Source of the DNA: Microbacterium sp. RU33B
GTDB lineage: Bacteria; Actinomycetota; Actinomycetes; Actinomycetales; Microbacteriaceae
NCBI RefSeq assembly: GCF_900155915.1
Contig: NZ_FTPO01000002.1
Span: forward strand, 434,001 to 498,000
Direction of reading: 5' to 3'
Length of the DNA stretch: 64,000 bases
The notes beneath the pieces are model-generated. The model saw only the letters and a list, made by a program, of their open reading frames with translations. It was not told the DNA's origin and did not search any database. Shown piece by piece: positions 27,712 through 36,233 of this stretch. The position numbers were made by a program, and so were the translations under genes. How positions within the stretch are numbered: the first letter of the stretch is position 1; each line of letters begins with the position of its first letter.

Positions 27712-28035
27712 TCAGCCGATGTACGCCGCGAGGTCCTGCTCGAGGGCGAACTTGGGCTTGGCGCCGATGATCGTGGTCTCGACCTGCCCCTTGTTGAAGA
27801 CCTTCATCGCCGGAATGGAGGTGATCTGGTACTTCATCGCGAGATCGGGGTTCTCGTCGACGTTCAGCTTCAGGATCGTGATCTTGTCGGGGTTGTCGGC
27901 GGCGATCTCGTCGAGGATCGGCGAGACCATGCGGCAGGGCCCGCACCACTCGGCCCAGAAGTCCACGAGGACGGGGCCCTCGGCGTTGAGCACGTCTTCG
28001 TCCCACGTGCGGGAAGTGGTGGCCTTGGCGGTCAT
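27712..28035 (-). CDS. trxA: Thioredoxin
   Basis: The 107-residue cytoplasmic thioredoxin has the WCGPC redox motif near residues 30-34, the upstream buried Asp in VLVDFWAEWC, and the cis-proline in TSIPAMKVF. It accepts electrons from the TrxB encoded 78 bp upstream on the same strand and reduces ribonucleotide reductase and other disulphides. Confidence 0.98.
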   Translation of the reverse strand: MTAKATTSRTWDEDVLNAEGPVLVDFWAEWCGPCRMVSPILDEIAADNPDKITILKLNVDENPDLAMKYQITSIPAMKVFNKGQVETTIIGAKPKFALEQDLAAYIG

Positions 28036-28113
28036 GTCGATCTCCTTGTCGAAAAGTCGTCTACAGGGTGGAACGCGGCATCCGGGAGGATTGTTCCGCG
28101 CGTCGGTCGGTCG

Positions 28114-29118
28114 TCAGGCCGCGTCGACGGCGCGACGGCCGTCGACCTCCGGAAGTCCGTCGATCTCCGAGGCATCCACAGCGGGGGCGCCCGCCTCGCC
28201 GAGAGCGGCGAGGAAGTGCTCGACGTCGAGGGCGGCGACCGTGCCGCTGCCGGCAGCCGTCACGGCCTGACGGTAGGTCGGGTCGATGACATCACCGGCG
28301 GCGAACACCCCGGGGACCGACGTGCGCGACGAACGGCCGTCGACCCACACGGTGCCCTCGGGGGTGAGATCGAGCTTGCCGTGCACGAGGTGCGTGCGCG
28401 GGTCGTTGCCGATCGCGACGAACACGCCGTCGAGCGCCAGGTCGCGGCGCGTGCCGTCGACGGTGTCTTCGAGGGTGACGCCGGTGACGGCATCCGTCCC
28501 CAGGACGTCGACGACTTCGCTGTTCCAGACGAACTCGATCTTGTCGTTCTTGAACGCGCGCTCCTGCATGATCTTGGAGGCGCGCAGCTCGTCACGACGG
28601 TGGATGACGTAGACCTTCGACGCGAACTTCGTGAGGAACGTGGCCTCCTCCATCGCGGAGTCGCCGCCGCCGACGACGGCGATGACCTTCTCGCGGAAGA
28701 AGAATCCGTCGCACGTGGCGCAGTACGACACACCGCGACCGGAGAGGCGGGTCTCGCCGTCGATGCCGATCTTGCGGGGCGCGGAGCCGGTGGCGAAGAC
28801 GAGCGAGTCGGCTTCGTAGCTCTTGCCCGACCCGAGGATGACGCGCTTCACGGGACCGTCGATGTCGAGCTCGACCGCGTCGTCGTAGAGCACCTCGGCG
28901 CCGAAGCGCTCGGCCTGCTCCTGCATCTTGGTCATGAGGTCGGGCCCCATGATGCCCTCCGGGAACCCGGGGAAGTTCTCGACCTCGGTCGTGTTCATGA
29001 GCTCGCCGCCGGCTTCGACCGAGCTCGCAACGACGAGCGGAGCGAGGTTCGCGCGCGCGGCGTAGATGGCCGCCGTGTAGCCTGCCGGACCCGATCCGAT
29101 GATGATGACCTGACGCAC
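28114..29118 (-). CDS. trxB: Thioredoxin-disulphide reductase
   Basis: The 334-residue flavoprotein transfers electrons from NADPH to thioredoxin. The FAD fold is GSGPAGYTAAIYAARA at the N-terminus, the redox centre is CATC in SYCATCDGFFF, the NADPH fold is VVGGGDSAMEEATFL and HRRDELRAS, and the second FAD motif is VPGVFAAGDVIDPTYRQAV. The start is GTG at 29118. A roughly 20-residue extension beyond the usual C-terminus is rich in Glu, Ala and Asp. Confidence 0.98.
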   Translation of the reverse strand: MRQVIIIGSGPAGYTAAIYAARANLAPLVVASSVEAGGELMNTTEVENFPGFPEGIMGPDLMTKMQEQAERFGAEVLYDDAVELDIDGPVKRVILGSGKSYEADSLVFATGSAPRKIGIDGETRLSGRGVSYCATCDGFFFREKVIAVVGGGDSAMEEATFLTKFASKVYVIHRRDELRASKIMQERAFKNDKIEFVWNSEVVDVLGTDAVTGVTLEDTVDGTRRDLALDGVFVAIGNDPRTHLVHGKLDLTPEGTVWVDGRSSRTSVPGVFAAGDVIDPTYRQAVTAAGSGTVAALDVEHFLAALGEAGAPAVDASEIDGLPEVDGRRAVDAA

Positions 29119-29203
29119 CAGCGCCCCCTCACGTTTGCTTCCTGAAGACTCAACACAGGGTACCCGCGGTGCATTCCGTTCGCGGTGTCCGGGGGCGGGA
29201 TGC

Positions 29204-30793
29204 TCAGCGTCCGGGAAGGAAACGGCGCAGCATCGTGCCCACGGGGGCGAGTTCCGGAGCGCGGAGCACGATGAGCACGCCGAAGTACACCACGGCGGCG
29301 ACGAGGGCGATCAGCATCGCGCCGACGGCGCCGAGCACGATCGACGACGTCGTCCACCCCTCCGCACCGCCCAGCAGCACGAAGGTCCCCCATCCCGCCG
29401 CGCCCGCCGGCACCGCGGCGACCAGGAAGCGGGCGAGGGACAGCATCCACATCCTCACCCGCAGCGACCCCACGATGCGGCGCAGCAGCACCGTGGCGAT
29501 CACGACCTGCACGAGGATCGAGATCGACTGCCCGAGCGCGACGCCTGCCGCGCGGATCTCCGGCGGGAGCGGGAGGGCCGCCAGGGCGAGCACGACGGCG
29601 ACGACCGCCTGCACGAGCGTGAACAAGAACGGCGTGCGGGTGTCGTTGTAGGCGTAGAACGTGCGCTGCACCGTGAAGAGGATGCCGAGCGGGATGAGGC
29701 CGACGAGGTAGCCCAGGAGCACCACCGCGGCATCCACCGCCTGATCCTGCGACTGCGTGAACACGCGCGAGATCGGCACCGACGCCGCGGCGAGGGCGGC
29801 GGTGGAGAAGACGATGAGCAACGACGTGACCCGCACACTGGCGGACACGTCTTTCGGCACCTCCGCGAAGCGTCGGTCGGCGACGTGCTCGCTCAGCTGG
29901 GTGAAGTACGGCGTCCCGATCGAGAGGGCGATGATCGAGTAGGGGAGGATGAAGATGAGTCCGGCGTTGCCGGCGATCGTCTGCGCCGGACCCTCGCCCG
30001 ACGCCGTCGCGAACACGTTGGACTGCACGATCGCCGCGAGCTGGCCGACGAGGACCATCAGGAACGTCCAGCCGGCGAGGCGGGCGATGTTGCCCAGCCC
30101 CATCCCGCGCCAGCGGAAGTCCGGCGTCAGACGCAGGCCCGTGCGCTGCCAGAAGAGCAGCACCACCAGGGTCTGGATGACGATGCCGGCCGTCGCGCTC
30201 GCTCCGACCACCGTGATCATGCCGGAGGTCCAGGCATCCGGGGCCTTCGCTCCGCCGCCGAAGAGCGCGATGAACAGCCCGAAGCCGGCGATCGACACGA
30301 TGTTGTTGACGATCGGCGCCCACGTGAACGGACCGAAGATACGCCGCGCGTTGAGCGTCTCGCCGACGAGGGCGTAGAGACCGTAGAAGAAGATCTGGGG
30401 AAGGCACCAGTACGCGAAGACCGTGGCCAGTTCGATCTGGGTGTCGGAGAACTCCCCGGCGTAGAGGCGCACGAGAAGCGGTGCGCTCGCCACAGCGGCG
30501 GCGGTGACGGCGAGCAGGATGACGGTGCCGAGGGTGAAGAGCTTCGAGATGAAGCGCTGGCCGCCGTCGTCGGCTCTCGACGCGGTGACGATCTGCGGCA
30601 CGATCACGGCGGTGAGGATGCCCGTCGACACGATCATGTAGATGCTCGTGGGCAGTGAATTGGCGACCGAGAACGCGTCGGCGGATGCGGCGGCGCCGAG
30701 CGCCGCGACGAGCACGATGGCCCGCAGCAGCCCTGTCACACGGGAGATGAGCGTGCCGGCTCCGATCAGCACGCTCGCGCGACCGAGGCTCAC
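29204..30793 (-). CDS. murJ: Lipid II flippase MurJ (MVF family)
   Basis: The 529-residue polytopic protein has about 14 predicted helices. It starts VSLGRASVLIGAGTLISRVTG, typical of MurJ/MviN, with the charged cavity residues in the first helices and the GETLNARRIFGPF segment. It moves lipid II to the outer membrane face for wall synthesis. The GTG start overlaps the stop of the DUF6049 gene (GTGA). It lacks the cytoplasmic pseudokinase extension of mycobacterial MviN. A longer upstream frame overlaps the DUF6049 gene and is rejected. Confidence 0.95.
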   Translation of the reverse strand: MSLGRASVLIGAGTLISRVTGLLRAIVLVAALGAAASADAFSVANSLPTSIYMIVSTGILTAVIVPQIVTASRADDGGQRFISKLFTLGTVILLAVTAAAVASAPLLVRLYAGEFSDTQIELATVFAYWCLPQIFFYGLYALVGETLNARRIFGPFTWAPIVNNIVSIAGFGLFIALFGGGAKAPDAWTSGMITVVGASATAGIVIQTLVVLLFWQRTGLRLTPDFRWRGMGLGNIARLAGWTFLMVLVGQLAAIVQSNVFATASGEGPAQTIAGNAGLIFILPYSIIALSIGTPYFTQLSEHVADRRFAEVPKDVSASVRVTSLLIVFSTAALAAASVPISRVFTQSQDQAVDAAVVLLGYLVGLIPLGILFTVQRTFYAYNDTRTPFLFTLVQAVVAVVLALAALPLPPEIRAAGVALGQSISILVQVVIATVLLRRIVGSLRVRMWMLSLARFLVAAVPAGAAGWGTFVLLGGAEGWTTSSIVLGAVGAMLIALVAAVVYFGVLIVLRAPELAPVGTMLRRFLPGR

Positions 30794-32985
30794 AGGGCGT
30801 CCTCGGAGTGCGGGGCACGAGCCTCCGGGTCGTCGCCGTCGGTCGGCGGTGCGTCGGTGGCCACCGTGCGGCCGCTGTTGCGCGCGCGCCGACGGCGGAG
30901 CGTGCGGATGACGCCGATCACGAGCAGGCCGGCCACGATCGTGCCCAGCGCGATGATGCCGTACCGCTCCCAGTCGGCGCGCACGGTGACGAGGGCGACC
31001 TGCGCCTGCCCGACGGGCTGGAACGTGGGGCTGCTGAGCTCGAGGGAGACCTGCACCTCGCCGGATCCGATCTGGGCGTTCACCGGGATCAGGACGCGCG
31101 TGTTGCTGTTCTGGCGGGCTCGCACGGGCGTCGACCGTTCGATGTCGAGGCGGAGGTCGTCGGGACTCGCGTGCAGCACGACGTTGACCTCGAACGGCAG
31201 ATCGTTGCGCACCCAGACCGGGATGTCGGCGTTCGGGCCGATCTGCTGGATGTCGGGCACCGGGAGAAGACCGACGGAGGACAGCGTGGCCGTCGTCTGA
31301 ACGCGGTGGTCGGCCACGGCCGTCGCCCACGCGGCGGAGTCGCGGAGCCAGCCGACGCCCAGCAGCTGCAGGATCGCCGTGCGCTCCGGGCCCGTGAGCA
31401 GGCTCGGGTCATCGAGGATCGTGGCGAACCGGCCGAGCCCTTCCTCTTCGGAGAACAGAGTGGATGCCGCCGCCGACCGCTGCGGATCGGTGACGCCGTC
31501 GGACACCTCCGCGACGCCGGCCGGAGACTGCTCGAGAGCGTTCAGTGCGGCAGACACGACGCCGGGTGCCTGCGTCGCGGCGAGCAGAGTCGCCCCCATC
31601 GCGACCCGCGATCGCTCGGTCTCGCGTCCGAGCGACACCAGCAGGGCGGCGCCGCCGGCATCCCTCTGGGCGAAGGCGAGGTAGGCGGTGGCCACGGTGA
31701 GCTCGGCACCGCGCAGCGCGGAGTCATCGAGCACGGATGCCTGCTGCAGGGCGCGGGAGACCGCGGCGTCGTAGACGAGGACGTCGGCCTCGGCCGCGGT
31801 GTGGTGCGCCGTGACGGTCGCGCCGGCGGCTCCCGCCGTGGTCGAGGTGGACGGGAGCAGCGTGAGGGACCGCTGATCCTCGACGGTGATGCCGCCGAGG
31901 GTCGCGACCGTGGCCGCCGTCGCCGTGCCGTCGCCGGGCCAGAAGACGGCGGTGCGCTCCGGGCCGATGTACAGGAGCTCGTCGAGCGAGGGGTACGTCG
32001 GACGGCTGGGGTCGGTGGTCGCGGTGGGGGTCGGGGTGGGTGACGGCGACGGCGCCGCGAACGTGCTCGACAGCATCGCGTATCGCAGCGACGTCGGCTT
32101 CGCGGGGCGCGGGAGTCCGGCCTGGAGCTGGGCGACGACGTCCGCATCGCCGAACTGCAGCGCGAACCGCGAGTTGGGAAGCGCCAGCAGCCGCTCGAGC
32201 CAATCGGTCGCCGACGCCGGTGCGGCCGTGCCGAGCACGCGGATCGCCGCCGGGATCGCGGGATCGATCGCGAGGATCGCCGTCGTGCCGTCGACCGCGT
32301 CGAGGGCGCTCGTGAGCGCTCCCTCGGGCGCCGTGAGGGCCGCGAGCTCATCCGTCGTGAGCAGCCCCGTCGTGCGCGCGGCGGCGGTGATCGGCACGAC
32401 GACGCCGAGGGGCGATTCGGCGGCGGCGGGATCGGGCACGATCATCGCGCTCGTCGAGGAGAGGAGCCCGTCGGGCCCGTCGTACGTCGCCACGAGGGGG
32501 TACACACCCGGCAGTCGTCCGGCGAGCACGGGGTCGGTCGCGGCCACCATGACGCCCGTGGTCTCCGCTTCGCCCGGGGCGACGGCGACCAACGTGGTCG
32601 AGCCCACGGGAACGAGGGGCCCCGCGCCGTCTCCCGCGAGCCAGGCGGCGAGTGCGGCGCGGTCGGCCAGCGGCGTCGCCCCGAGCGAGAGGGTCACCGG
32701 CGTCGCCGGAAGCTCCGCAGACGTGTCGTTGTCGAGCGTCACCGACACGGTCAGCGCGTCGCCGGGGCGCACGATGCCGCTCCCGACGGGTGACAGCGTG
32801 AACGTGGTCTCACCCGACGGAGTGGCGCTCGGAGTGGGCGACGGGGTCGTCGCAGCGGCGGCGCCCATCGCCGGGGAGCCGATCGTCACGGGGGCCAGCA
32901 GCGCGACGACGGCGAGGACGGCGGCCGCCCATCGTGAGCTGGGTGCTCGTCGGGGCGCTCTGCGCGGCGTGGGGGTCACGGTCAT
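30790..32985 (-). CDS. DUF6049 secreted/membrane-anchored envelope protein
   Basis: The 731-residue protein has a signal peptide (about residues 1-43, cleavage near AMGAAAA), a Ser/Thr/Pro-rich spacer and beta-rich domains. A C-terminal membrane helix (YGIIALGTIVAGLLVIGVI) and a basic cytoplasmic tail with an acidic end follow. This is the actinobacterial family encoded just before murJ and regarded as an envelope partner of unknown function (DUF6049). Overlap with murJ (GTGA) implies a common role in wall precursor export. I chose the ATG at 32985; the longer frame runs into the opposite-strand methyltransferase gene. Confidence 0.88.
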   Translation of the reverse strand: MTVTPTPRRAPRRAPSSRWAAAVLAVVALLAPVTIGSPAMGAAAATTPSPTPSATPSGETTFTLSPVGSGIVRPGDALTVSVTLDNDTSAELPATPVTLSLGATPLADRAALAAWLAGDGAGPLVPVGSTTLVAVAPGEAETTGVMVAATDPVLAGRLPGVYPLVATYDGPDGLLSSTSAMIVPDPAAAESPLGVVVPITAAARTTGLLTTDELAALTAPEGALTSALDAVDGTTAILAIDPAIPAAIRVLGTAAPASATDWLERLLALPNSRFALQFGDADVVAQLQAGLPRPAKPTSLRYAMLSSTFAAPSPSPTPTPTATTDPSRPTYPSLDELLYIGPERTAVFWPGDGTATAATVATLGGITVEDQRSLTLLPSTSTTAGAAGATVTAHHTAAEADVLVYDAAVSRALQQASVLDDSALRGAELTVATAYLAFAQRDAGGAALLVSLGRETERSRVAMGATLLAATQAPGVVSAALNALEQSPAGVAEVSDGVTDPQRSAAASTLFSEEEGLGRFATILDDPSLLTGPERTAILQLLGVGWLRDSAAWATAVADHRVQTTATLSSVGLLPVPDIQQIGPNADIPVWVRNDLPFEVNVVLHASPDDLRLDIERSTPVRARQNSNTRVLIPVNAQIGSGEVQVSLELSSPTFQPVGQAQVALVTVRADWERYGIIALGTIVAGLLVIGVIRTLRRRRARNSGRTVATDAPPTDGDDPEARAPHSEDAL

Positions 32986-33075
32986 GGATGGGTTTCGCTC
33001 CTGTGCGATTCCGGACCGCACGGTCGAGGCGATTCTACGGTCCCCGCCTCCGAGCACCCCGGACGCCCGGCACGG

Positions 33076-34632
33076 TTGAATGGATTCGTGCTCCCCACCG
33101 CCGATCCCGCCCTGTCCCGCGCGCTCGCCGCCGACCTCGCCGCCGCGGGGTTCGACTCCGACACGATCCGCGCCGCGTGGGGCGCAGCGGCCGACACGGC
33201 GATCGTCCGGGGACTCCGAGGCCCCGCGCTTCGCGCCCTGGATGGTCGGCGCGACCCGCTGGCGGTGCTCGCACGGCTGTTCGTGCTCGGGATGCCGCAG
33301 CCGACCGCCGACGTCGCCGCGGCTCTTCCCGCGTGCGGCACCAACGGACTCGCACGGCTCGGGCTGGCCGAGGCATCCGCCGGCGACATCGCACCGACGG
33401 CGCTGCTGCGGCCCCAGGCGTTCGCCGACGAAGCCGGCAGCGTCGAGTGGTGGATCGCGAGCGACCTCGACGAGGCCGCGCTCGGCTCGGCGCTGCCCGA
33501 GGATCACGTGCTCGGAGTCGGCGGAGCCTCGCTCACCCTCGCCGGACTCCTCCTGCCGACCCCCGCGGCATCCGTGCTGGATGTCGGCACCGGATGCGGC
33601 ATCCAGGCCCTGCGGGCGCGCAGATTCTGCGACGCCGTCGTGGCGACCGACGTCTCGGAGCGCGCACTGCGGTTCGCTCGGCTCAACGCGCTCCTCAACG
33701 GCGTCGACGGCATCGAGACGCGCGCCGGCAGCCTGTTCGAGCCCGTGGCCGGCGAGCGGTTCGAGCGCATCGTGTCGAATCCGCCCTTCGTCATCACCCC
33801 GCGGGCGGCGGGCGTGCCGGCCTACGAGTACCGCGACGGAGGGCTCGTCGGCGACGCGCTCGTCGAGGCGTTCGTGTCGGAGGTCGGGGTGCACCTGGAG
33901 CCCGGCGGCGTCGCCCAGCTCCTGGGCAACTGGGAGACCCGGGGCGATGTCGACGGCCTCGAGCGCGTGCGGTCATGGGTCGCAGGGTCGGCGGTGCCGC
34001 TGGATGCCTGGGTGATCGAGCGCGAGACCCTGGAGCCCCTGGAGTACGCCGAGCTCTGGATCCGCGACGGCGCGACCCTGCCCGGAACGCCCGCGTACGC
34101 CCGGCTCGTGGACGCCTGGCTCGACGACTTCGCCCAGCGGGATGTCTCGCGCATCGGCTTCGGGTACGTGCTGCTGCGCCGACCCGTCGGCGGAGAGCCG
34201 ACGCTCGGTCGATTCGAGCGACTGCCGCAGCCCGTGCGCGGAGAGCTCGGGCCGCACCTCGCCGATGCGCTCGCCGCCCACGACGTGCTGGCGTCGATGA
34301 CGGACGCCGAGCTCGCCCGGGCCGCCCTGGTCGTCGCCGGCGATGTCACCGAGGCGCGGCACCACCTGCCGGGTGCCGAGGCCCCCACCGTCATCGAGCT
34401 GCGCCAGGGCGGAGGCTTCGGACGCTCGTTCGAAGTCGATCCCGGCCTCGCCGCGCTCGTGGGGGCGTGCGACGGAGACCTCGGCGTCGGCGTGCTCGTC
34501 GACGCGATCGCGGAGCTGCTCGAGGTGGATGCCGGTGCGCTCCGCGCCGACCTCCTGCCGCGGGTGCGCGAGCTCGTCTTCGCGGGGATGCTGCGGTTCG
34601 CCGAGCCGGTGGCCACAGGCGGCGCTGGGTAG
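33076..34632 (+). CDS. HemK-like class I SAM-dependent methyltransferase
   Basis: The 518-residue protein has an N-terminal helical part, then a Rossmann methyltransferase core from about residue 155. The SAM loop is SVLDVGTGCGIQALRARR and the catalytic motif is SNPPFV, the NPPF/Y signature of enzymes that methylate glutamine or adenine amino groups. A C-terminal extension (about 380-518) is specific to the actinobacterial family. The substrate is not determined. The frame starts at TTG (33076), with GTG at 33088 an alternative. It is divergent from DUF6049 and 9 bp upstream of the CCA-adding enzyme gene, probably co-transcribed. Confidence 0.88.
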   Translation: MNGFVLPTADPALSRALAADLAAAGFDSDTIRAAWGAAADTAIVRGLRGPALRALDGRRDPLAVLARLFVLGMPQPTADVAAALPACGTNGLARLGLAEASAGDIAPTALLRPQAFADEAGSVEWWIASDLDEAALGSALPEDHVLGVGGASLTLAGLLLPTPAASVLDVGTGCGIQALRARRFCDAVVATDVSERALRFARLNALLNGVDGIETRAGSLFEPVAGERFERIVSNPPFVITPRAAGVPAYEYRDGGLVGDALVEAFVSEVGVHLEPGGVAQLLGNWETRGDVDGLERVRSWVAGSAVPLDAWVIERETLEPLEYAELWIRDGATLPGTPAYARLVDAWLDDFAQRDVSRIGFGYVLLRRPVGGEPTLGRFERLPQPVRGELGPHLADALAAHDVLASMTDAELARAALVVAGDVTEARHHLPGAEAPTVIELRQGGGFGRSFEVDPGLAALVGACDGDLGVGVLVDAIAELLEVDAGALRADLLPRVRELVFAGMLRFAEPVATGGAG

Positions 34633-34641
34633 GCTCGATCC

Positions 34642-36069
34642 ATGCTCAACATGGCCGAGGGCGTGCAGCGCCTCGGCGCGCTCGCCGAGTCTCCCGTCGT
34701 CGCGACGGTCGCCCGCGCGTTCGCCGACGCCGGGTTCGATCTGGCGATCGTCGGCGGACCGGTGCGCGACGCTCTGCTCGGTCGTGAGACCAACGACCTC
34801 GACTTCACGACCGATGCCCGTCCCGACGACATCCTGCGCATCGTCACCCCGATCAGCACCGCGCAGTGGGACATCGGCCGGGCGTTCGGCACGATCGGCG
34901 CCCGGGTCGCCGGCGAACAGGTCGAGATCACGACGTTCCGCGCCGACAGCTACGACGGCACGACCCGCAAGCCCACCGTCGAGTTCGGCGACACGCTGGA
35001 GGGCGACCTCGCCCGCCGTGACTTCACCGTCAACGCGATGGCGCTCCGGGTGCCTGGGCGGTCGCTGGTCGATCCGACCGGAGGCGTCGAAGACCTCGTG
35101 CGCGGCATCCTGCGCACACCCGCCGATCCGCGGGTGAGCTTCGGCGACGACCCGCTCCGGATGCTGCGCGGCGCCCGCTTCTCGGCGCAGCTGGCATTCG
35201 ACGTCGACCCCGAGACCCTCGACGCGATCGCGCAGCTGCGCGGCACCATCTCGATCGTGAGTCCCGAGCGCATCCAGAGCGAGCTCGTGCGACTCCTCCA
35301 GACCGACGACCCCGTGCGCGGCATCCGGATCCTCGTCGAAACGGGTCTGATCGACGAGTTCCTGCCCGAGATCCCCGCCCTGCGCCTGGAGGTGGACGAG
35401 CACCACCACCACAAGGACGTGTACGAGCACTCGCTGACGGTGCTGCAGCAGGCCATCGAGCTCGAGCGGGAGCGGCATCCGGACACCGCACCCGACGTGC
35501 CGCTGCGGCTCGCGGCGCTGCTGCACGACATCGGCAAGCCCGCGACCCGCCGCCTGGAGCCCGGCGGGGGCGTGACGTTCCACCATCACGACGTGAAGGG
35601 GTCGCGGCTCGCGCGCAAGCGCCTGCAGGCTCTGCGGTTCGACTCCGACACCACGGATTCGGTCGTGCAGCTCGTCGAGCAGCACCTGCGCTTCTTCGGC
35701 TATGCCGAAGGCGCGTGGACCGATTCCGCCGTGCGCCGCTACGTGCGCGACGCCGGGCCGGAGCTCGAGAGACTGCACATCCTCACGCGGGCCGACGTCA
35801 CGACGCGCAATCGCCGGAAGGCCGCGCGGCTGCGGTCGGCGTACGACGACATCGAGCGACGCATCGCCGAGCTCGCCGAGCAGGAGCAGCTCGACGCCAT
35901 GCGCCCGGCCCTCGACGGCAACCGCATCCAGGAGGTGCTCGGCATCCGTCCGGGGCGCGAAGTCGGCGAGGCGTACAGGTTCCTGCTGGAGCTGCGGCTC
36001 GACGAGGGCGTGCTCGACGAAGACGAGGCCGAGCGGCGCCTGCGCGCGTGGTGGGCCGCCCGCGGCTGA
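34642..36069 (+). CDS. CCA tRNA nucleotidyltransferase
   Basis: The 475-residue class II nucleotidyltransferase adds or repairs tRNA 3' CCA ends. The head domain has VGGPVRDALLGRETNDLDF, with the metal-binding DxD, and the RRDFTVNAM motif. The template motif region with RFSAQL follows, then an HD phosphohydrolase domain (LAALLHDIGKPATR and the HHHHKDVYEHS metal ligands). Both tRNA genes in the window lack encoded CCA, consistent with dependence on this enzyme. Neighbourhood with murJ is conserved in actinobacteria. Confidence 0.95.
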   Translation: MLNMAEGVQRLGALAESPVVATVARAFADAGFDLAIVGGPVRDALLGRETNDLDFTTDARPDDILRIVTPISTAQWDIGRAFGTIGARVAGEQVEITTFRADSYDGTTRKPTVEFGDTLEGDLARRDFTVNAMALRVPGRSLVDPTGGVEDLVRGILRTPADPRVSFGDDPLRMLRGARFSAQLAFDVDPETLDAIAQLRGTISIVSPERIQSELVRLLQTDDPVRGIRILVETGLIDEFLPEIPALRLEVDEHHHHKDVYEHSLTVLQQAIELERERHPDTAPDVPLRLAALLHDIGKPATRRLEPGGGVTFHHHDVKGSRLARKRLQALRFDSDTTDSVVQLVEQHLRFFGYAEGAWTDSAVRRYVRDAGPELERLHILTRADVTTRNRRKAARLRSAYDDIERRIAELAEQEQLDAMRPALDGNRIQEVLGIRPGREVGEAYRFLLELRLDEGVLDEDEAERRLRAWWAARG

Positions 36070-36087
36070 GCCGCCGACGCGCCCCGC

Positions 36088-36164
36088 GTCGAGAACCGCA
36101 GGAGAATCGCCGAGCCGCACGCGCCGCGCGGGTCGATACGCGTATTCCTCCTCCGGTTCTCGAC
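36088..36164. repeat. Imperfect inverted repeat downstream of the CCA-adding enzyme gene
   Basis: gtcgagaaccgcaggagaat (36088-36107) is nearly the reverse complement of attcctcctccggttctcgac (36144-36164). The spacer is about 36 nt. It could be a terminator or a copy of a dispersed intergenic repeat. Confidence 0.6.
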
Positions 36165-36233
36165 GGCACAGGCCTCCCCACCGCACGCCGACCTACACTG
36201 GACGCACGCTCTCCGCTCCCGATCGGAGCCCCC

